A stretch of 64,000 nucleotides of DNA, taken from Paracraurococcus lichenis. GTDB taxonomy: Bacteria > Pseudomonadota > Alphaproteobacteria > Acetobacterales > Acetobacteraceae. Position numbers and translations under genes: made by a program. The stretch is from assembly GCF_030657435.1 (NCBI RefSeq), contig NZ_JAUTWS010000017.1, positions 62,001 through 126,000 on the forward strand, in the 5' to 3' direction. Below the pieces are notes generated by a model. The model was given only the letters and a program-made list of their open reading frames with translations. It was not told where the DNA came from and ran no database searches. The stretch's first letter is position 1, and each line of letters opens with the position of its first letter. This document shows, one piece after another, positions 59,267 through 64,000 of the stretch.

Positions 59267-60262
59267 ATGCTGCTCGAAGTACCGGTCATCGATGTCGCGC
59301 CCTTCCAGGCCGGCGACGCCGCAGCGAGGCGTGCCATCGCCGCGCAGGTCGGCCGCGCGGTGAACGACATCGGCTTCCTGGTCATCACCGGCCATGGCGT
59401 GGATCCCGGGCTGATCGCGCAGGTGCAGGCCGTATCCAACGCCTTCTTCGACCTGCCGGAGGCCGAGAAGCTGCAGGTGCTGCGCCCGGCGCCGGACGTG
59501 ACGCGCGGCTACATCCCGCTGGAAGCCGAGAGCGTCGGCCGCAGCCAGGGCCTGGACGTGCCGGGCGACCTGAACGAGAGCCTGATGATCGGCCCGGTGG
59601 ACGTCCCGCCGGGCGACCCGTATTTCCTCGGCCCGGCGGCGGGCAAGCATTTCCACCCCAACCTCTGGCCGGCGCGGCCGGCGGAATTGCGGCCGCTCTA
59701 CGAAGCCTATTTCCGCGCCATGGGCCGCCTGGCGGAGGACCTGATGGCGATGTTCGCGCTCGCCCTCGACCTGCCGGAGGAATTCTTCGCCGACAAGATC
59801 GACCGCCACATCAGCCGCCTGCGGGTGCGCAACTACCCCGCGCCGCTGCTGCCGCCGAAGCCGGGGCAGCTGCGCGCCGGGGCGCATTGCGACTACGGCT
59901 CGCTGACCATCCTGCGGGCGGAGGACAAGCCGGGCGGGCTGCAGGTGCTGAACCGGGCGGAGCAGTGGGTGGACGTGCCGATCGCGCCCGACAGCTACAT
60001 CGTCAATATCGGGGAGCTGATGGCGCGCTGGACCAACGGGCGCTGGAAGGCGACGCTGCATCGCGTGGTGAACCCGCCGATGGACCAGGCCGCGGCATCG
60101 CGCCGGCTCTCCCTCGTCTTCTTCCATAACCCGAATTACGACGCGCCGGTCGCGGCGCTGCCCGGCACCGTGGCGCGGGGGGAAGAACCGCTGTTTCCGC
60201 CGACGACCAGCGGACACCATCTGCGCGCGCAATTCGTGCGGACGCAGGTGCGAGCGGCGTGA
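59267..60262 (+). CDS. 2-oxoglutarate/Fe(II)-dependent oxygenase, isopenicillin-N-synthase-like
   Basis: This 331-residue protein has the N-terminal DIOX_N domain (PVIDVAPF, GFLVITGHGV) and the catalytic half with the iron-binding His-x-Asp in GAHCDYGSLTIL, the distal His in ATLHRVVNP and the 2OG-binding RRLSLVFF. Bacterial relatives oxidise varied small molecules. It lies 12 bp after the amidase, so the two probably act on one compound. Confidence 0.9.
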   Translation: MLLEVPVIDVAPFQAGDAAARRAIAAQVGRAVNDIGFLVITGHGVDPGLIAQVQAVSNAFFDLPEAEKLQVLRPAPDVTRGYIPLEAESVGRSQGLDVPGDLNESLMIGPVDVPPGDPYFLGPAAGKHFHPNLWPARPAELRPLYEAYFRAMGRLAEDLMAMFALALDLPEEFFADKIDRHISRLRVRNYPAPLLPPKPGQLRAGAHCDYGSLTILRAEDKPGGLQVLNRAEQWVDVPIAPDSYIVNIGELMARWTNGRWKATLHRVVNPPMDQAAASRRLSLVFFHNPNYDAPVAALPGTVARGEEPLFPPTTSGHHLRAQFVRTQVRAA

Positions 60263-60434
60263 GCAGCACCTTGGGAGGGGCGCTGCCTCATACGCGCGGA
60301 GATAAGCACTTTGCCCGGCCACGGCGGCCTCGTGGGCGCTGATCTCCCTTCGGAAGAGGCGCTTTCAGCGGGTGGGAGCATTGGTTCCACCCCAAAAGCG
60401 CGCCCGAGAAAGGGCAATCTGCTCCTTAGCTAGC

Positions 60435-60505
60435 TTCGCGCCTATGGGGCGCTGCCCCTCCCAAACCCACCCCGCCGATGGCCGCGGGGCTTTTGAAAGC
60501 CTTGG
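60435..60505 (-). repeat. Third copy of the ATAGGCGCGAA palindromic repeat, plus hairpin after livF
   Basis: On the minus strand this reads from the livF stop through a 6-bp hairpin (GGCTTT/AAAGCC, 60488-60501), a GGCGGGG stretch, then GGGGC-N2-CGCCCCATAGGCGCGAA. The order of parts matches the left copy at 25805-25863, including sequence outside the 29-mer shared by the two IS4 ends. It may be livF's terminator region and shows the repeat exists without a transposase. Confidence 0.6.
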
Positions 60506-61240
60506 TCAGGCGGCCTTGCGGCGGCCGAGATAGGCATCCAGGACGCGTGGGTCGTTGGCCAGCTCGCGCGACGGACCGTCGAACAGCATGCAGCCATTCT
60601 CCATCACATAGGTCCGGTCGGTGACCGACAGCGCATAGGACGCCATCTGCTCCACCAGCAGGATAGACAGGCCTTCCTTGTTGAGCTGCGCCAGCACCGG
60701 AAAGAGCATGTCGAGGATGACGGGCGCGAGGCCGAGCGAGAGCTCGTCGATCACCAGCAGCCGCGGGCGGGAGAGCAGGCCGCGCGCGATGGCCAGCATC
60801 TGCTGCTCCCCACCCGAAAGCGTGCCGGCTTCCTGCCCCAGCCGCTCCTTCACCCGGGGGAAGAGCGCGAGCATGCGTTCCTCGTCCGCTGCCACGCCCT
60901 GTGGATCGCGGCGCAGCCGGCTATAGCCGCCCAGCAGCAGGTTCTCCCGCACCGTCTGGTCCGCGAAGATCATGCGGCCCTCCGGCACCATGGCCAGGCC
61001 GCGCGACACCATGCGGTGGCTGGGCCGGCCGGTGGTCTCCTCTCCGGCGAAGCGTACGCGCCCCGCCGCCGGGGCCAGCACGCCGGCAATGGCGCGCATC
61101 AGGCTGCTCTTCCCTGCGCCGTTCGAGCCGATGACGCCCACGAATTCGCCGGGGCCCACCTGCAGGTCGACGCCCCGCACCGCCTCGATCCGGCCATAGG
61201 AGACGCGGATGCCCTCCGCCTGCAGCAGCGGCGCCGTCAT
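60506..61240 (-). CDS. livF: Branched-chain amino acid-type ABC transporter ATPase LivF
   Basis: This 244-residue ATPase has Walker A GSNGAGKSS, signature LSGGEQQM, Walker B LLVIDELSLGLAP (the SLGLAP form is typical of LivF) and an H-loop Glu in LLVEQ, also normal for LivF. ATG 61240 overlaps the livM-livG fusion gene by four bases. The imported compound may be a branched-chain amino acid, amide or urea-like molecule; no binding protein is in the window. Confidence 0.93.
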   Translation of the reverse strand: MTAPLLQAEGIRVSYGRIEAVRGVDLQVGPGEFVGVIGSNGAGKSSLMRAIAGVLAPAAGRVRFAGEETTGRPSHRMVSRGLAMVPEGRMIFADQTVRENLLLGGYSRLRRDPQGVAADEERMLALFPRVKERLGQEAGTLSGGEQQMLAIARGLLSRPRLLVIDELSLGLAPVILDMLFPVLAQLNKEGLSILLVEQMASYALSVTDRTYVMENGCMLFDGPSRELANDPRVLDAYLGRRKAA

Positions 61241-63090
61241 TGGGCCGGCACCGCGGCCTGGGCGGCGGGCGCGCCATGGCCGAAATAGGCCTCGATCACC
61301 GCGCGATCGTCCTGCACCTGTTCGGGCGGGCCGTCGGCGATCACCTCGCCATGGTCCAGCACGGTCACGCGGTCCGACACGGCCATGATCATCTCCACAT
61401 GATGCTCCACCAGGATCACCGTCATCCCGCGCGCGGCCAGACCGCGGATGAGCGCGATCAGGTCCTCGATCTCGCCATGGGTCAGGCCGGCCGCGGGTTC
61501 GTCGAGCAGCAGGAGCTTGGGCCGCAGCGCGAGCGCCCGGGCGATCTCCAGCCGTCGCTGATGGCCGAAGGGCAGGTTGCGCGCCTGCTCCTCCGCGAAG
61601 TCGGACAGCCCGACCACCTCCAGCAGCAGCCGCGCCTCGGCGAGCCTCTCCCGCTCCTCCCGCAGGAAGCGGGGCAGGCGCAGCAGCGTCTCCGCCAGCA
61701 TGGCCCGGTAGCGGATGTGGCAGCCGACCAGGACATTCTCCAGCACCGTCATGCGGCCGAAGAGCTCGGTGTTCTGGAAGCTGCGCGCGACGCCGAGGCG
61801 GGCGAGGGCATGCGGCGGCTGGTCCTTCACCGCCTGGCCGAACAGCGTCACCGTGCCGGCGCTGGCGCGGTAGAAGCCGGAGACGAGGTTCAGCAGGCTG
61901 GACTTGCCGGCGCCGTTCGGGCCGATGAGGGCGTGGACGGTACCGGACCGCACCTCCATGTCCACCAGGTTCACCGCGGTCAGCCCGCCGAAGCGGAGCG
62001 TCAGGTCGCGGGTGACCAGCGTGGCCTGGCCGGGCTCGTCCTTCTCCTGCGCCAGGGCGTCGAAGCCCGGGACGAAATGGGGCCAGGCGCCGGTGCGCCG
62101 CTTCTCCGCGCCGCGGCGGGCCAGCCTGGCGCGCAGGCGCTTGAGGCCGCCTACGATCCCTTCCGGCATGGCGAAGAGCACCAACGCCAGCAAGGCACCG
62201 TATGCAAAGGTCTGCCATTCCCGGAAGCCCTGCAGCATCTGCGACGCGGCGAAGAGCACGCCGGTGCCCACCACCGGCCCGGCCAGGGTCCCGCTGCCGC
62301 CGAGGATGGTCATCAGCAGCAGTTCGATGGAGGCGGAGAAGGTGAAGGTCTCGTAGTTCACGAAGAGCGCAAGATTGGCGAAGAGACCGCCGCCCAGCCC
62401 CGCCAGCGCGGCCGAGACGGCGAAGGCCAGCGTCCGCGTGGCGGTGACGTTGATGCCCAGAGCACGGGCGGCGTTCTCGGATTCCGCCGTCGCCCGCATC
62501 GCGCGGCCATAGCGGCTGCGCGCCAGCGCCCATTGCACCCAGAGCGCGAGCATGAGGCAGGCGGCGATCAGGTAATAGTAGTTGAAGCCGGTGGCACGCG
62601 TCGCCATCAGCCTCTCCCCGAACAGGGTCGGCCGCGGGATGCTGGCGAGGCCGGAGGCGCCGCCCGTGAAGGAGACCCATTCCCGCAGCACGTTCACGAA
62701 GACGAAGCCGAAGGCGATGGTGATGACGGTGAGGTAGAGCGCGCGCACCCGCACCGTGGGGAAGGCCAGCACCGCGCCCATCATGGCCGGCACGGCGACG
62801 GCGGCGGTCATGCAGGCGGCGAAGGGCCAGTCCGCCCGCAGCGCCAGCAGCGCCGCGGCATGCGCGCCCAGCCCCATCAGCGCCGCCTGCCCCAGGGAGA
62901 CGAGGCCGGCGAAGCCCACCAGGATGTTCAGCCCGACGACGGTGATGCCGAGGATCATCGCCCGCATCACCAGGCGAAGCTCGTAGCTGGTGGGGAAGCG
63001 GGTATCGAGCAGGTCCCCGAGATAGGGGAAGATGCCGATCGCCAGCACCAGCAGGGCGGCCGCGATCCAGCCTCCGCGGCGCGCGATCAT
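61237..63090 (-). CDS. Fused LivM permease - LivG ATPase
   Basis: A single 617-residue chain: residues 1-~325 are a LivM permease (NILVGFAGLVSLGQAALMGLG, GRAMRATAESENAARALGIN, GGSGTLAGPVVG), and residues ~350-600 a LivG ATPase (Walker A GPNGAGKSS, LPFGHQRRLEIARAL as signature, LLLDEPAAGL, VEHH). There is no stop or frameshift between them, so the fusion is real. Start ATG 63090 overlaps livH by four bases. Confidence 0.93.
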   Translation of the reverse strand: MIARRGGWIAAALLVLAIGIFPYLGDLLDTRFPTSYELRLVMRAMILGITVVGLNILVGFAGLVSLGQAALMGLGAHAAALLALRADWPFAACMTAAVAVPAMMGAVLAFPTVRVRALYLTVITIAFGFVFVNVLREWVSFTGGASGLASIPRPTLFGERLMATRATGFNYYYLIAACLMLALWVQWALARSRYGRAMRATAESENAARALGINVTATRTLAFAVSAALAGLGGGLFANLALFVNYETFTFSASIELLLMTILGGSGTLAGPVVGTGVLFAASQMLQGFREWQTFAYGALLALVLFAMPEGIVGGLKRLRARLARRGAEKRRTGAWPHFVPGFDALAQEKDEPGQATLVTRDLTLRFGGLTAVNLVDMEVRSGTVHALIGPNGAGKSSLLNLVSGFYRASAGTVTLFGQAVKDQPPHALARLGVARSFQNTELFGRMTVLENVLVGCHIRYRAMLAETLLRLPRFLREERERLAEARLLLEVVGLSDFAEEQARNLPFGHQRRLEIARALALRPKLLLLDEPAAGLTHGEIEDLIALIRGLAARGMTVILVEHHVEMIMAVSDRVTVLDHGEVIADGPPEQVQDDRAVIEAYFGHGAPAAQAAVPAQ

Positions 63091-63962
63091 ACCTTCTTGA
63101 ACTCCGCCTTGCCGAACAGGCCATGGGGGAAGAGCAGGAGCAGCAGCACCATCAGCGAGAAGCCGATGGCATCGCGCGCCGCGGTGGAGAGATAGGCCTC
63201 GATGAACTTCTCCGAGACGCCGTAGAGCACGCCGGCGATGACCACGCCGCGGGCATTGGCGATGCCGGCGATGATGGCGACCAGGAAGCCCTTGAGGCCG
63301 ATGATGGCGCCCATGGTGGCGCTGGCCTGGATGACCGGTCCGATCAGCACGCCGGACAGCGCACCCAGCAGTCCGGCGAGTCCGAAGGAGAGCAGCGTCA
63401 TCCGGTCCGCATCGATCCCGACCAGCCCGGCCGCGGTGCGGTTGTAGGCGACGGCGCGCATGGCGCGGCCGGTGACGGTGCGGCGGTAGAAGAACTCCAG
63501 CCCGCCGGCGACGAGGACCAGCGCCACCGGCAGCAGCAATTCCTGCGGATAGATGCCGCTGCCGCCGATCCGCAGCGGCGCCTGCACCAGCGGCGTCTCC
63601 AGCCGGCGGGGGTTGGAGCCGAATAGGGCGGTGGTCGCGCTCTCGATCATGGTGCCGACCGCGATGGTGGTCAGCATCCAGCCGATCGCATTGGCCTCGC
63701 GGTTGAAGGGCCGGACGAAGCCACGCTCGATCACCGCCGCCAGCAGCCCGGCGGCGAGGACGGCGCCGAGGCAAGCCACCGGCAGCGGCATACCGACGTC
63801 GAGCTGGACCACGGTGAGCACCGCGCCCAGCATGACGATGTCGCCGAAGTTGAAGTTCACCGCCTTGGCGGCGGACCACATGACGTAGAAGCCGAGGCCC
63901 ACCATGGCGTAGACGCTGCCGACCGACAGGCCGGTCAGCAGGTATTGCAGGATCGCTTCCAC
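63087..63962 (-). CDS. livH: Branched-chain amino acid-type ABC transporter permease LivH
   Basis: This 291-residue permease begins LQYLLTGLSVGSVYAMVGLG and has GRAMRAVAYNRTAAGLVGIDADRM and IANARGVVIAGVLYGVSEKFIE, typical of LivH. The start appears to be GTG 63962; upstream sequence is limited by the window. It is the first gene seen of the liv-type operon. Confidence 0.93.
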   Translation of the reverse strand: MEAILQYLLTGLSVGSVYAMVGLGFYVMWSAAKAVNFNFGDIVMLGAVLTVVQLDVGMPLPVACLGAVLAAGLLAAVIERGFVRPFNREANAIGWMLTTIAVGTMIESATTALFGSNPRRLETPLVQAPLRIGGSGIYPQELLLPVALVLVAGGLEFFYRRTVTGRAMRAVAYNRTAAGLVGIDADRMTLLSFGLAGLLGALSGVLIGPVIQASATMGAIIGLKGFLVAIIAGIANARGVVIAGVLYGVSEKFIEAYLSTAARDAIGFSLMVLLLLLFPHGLFGKAEFKKV

Positions 63963-64000
63963 CGCTCTGCTCCCGGCCCGGGGATTGGGCGGAGCCCTGC

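Noticed and set aside
56738..60322. 1194-codon open frame on the minus strand
   Set aside because: It is antisense to four well-supported genes (SDR, amidase, oxygenase and spacer), is His/Arg/Gln-rich and has no domain; such shadow frames are expected at this G+C content.

Overview
The window is about 70% G+C, densely packed with ATG/TGA-overlapping genes, and its proteins look most like those of an alphaproteobacterium of the Acetobacteraceae (Roseomonas-type). This taxonomic call is an inference from overall protein character, not from a marker gene.

Positions 1-12940 form a nitrogen-salvage block. The tail of a nitrate/cyanate-type ABC transporter leads into cyanase (cynS). Facing it is a complete urease operon on the minus strand, ureD-A-B-C-E-F-G plus a HupE/UreJ nickel permease. 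Divergent from ureD is an ABC importer (ATPase, binding protein, two permeases) followed by ureidoglycolate lyase (allA) and allantoinase (puuE). A close match to a sigma-54 -24/-12 promoter lies just upstream of the importer ATPase. Together the genes would turn cyanate, ureides and urea into ammonia under nitrogen control.

Positions 12991-25753 are mostly chromosomal housekeeping: a histidine phosphatase, two tandem SYLF-domain proteins, a YcgN-type Cys-cluster protein, a DapA-family lyase, a cupin, a YgjP-type metallopeptidase, a soluble globin-like chemoreceptor, murJ-trpS, an ABC-F ATPase and a PIN-type toxin-antitoxin pair.

Positions 25800-34800 mix core genes (a LOG protein, rdgB, rph) with mobile debris: an IS4-family element with inverted ends, an alpha/beta hydrolase broken by a 7-bp tandem duplication, a repeat-expanded 5' end of rdgB, and an internally deleted IS66 element beside a pRiA4b ORF-3 gene.

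Positions 35066-48664 are one minus-strand exopolysaccharide locus: an export protein, four glycosyltransferases including a membrane GT-C-like protein, a DUF1616-like membrane protein, a truncated methyltransferase-like remnant, an acetyltransferase, a polysaccharide deacetylase, a flippase and a GH5 hydrolase. Its promoter side is unusually A+T-rich and abuts fused IS3/IS110 scars (48665-50345).

Positions 50346-60262 hold a peptide/opine-type ABC importer (two permeases, two ATPases, a binding protein) with two paralogous short-chain dehydrogenases, then an amidase and a 2-oxoglutarate/Fe(II) oxygenase-like protein. One ATPase has lost three catalytic-site residues, and the partner's signature-motif variant maps to the same composite site. 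Positions 60506-63962 are a minus-strand branched-chain-amino-acid-type ABC transporter (livH, a livM-livG fusion, livF); its binding protein is not in the window.
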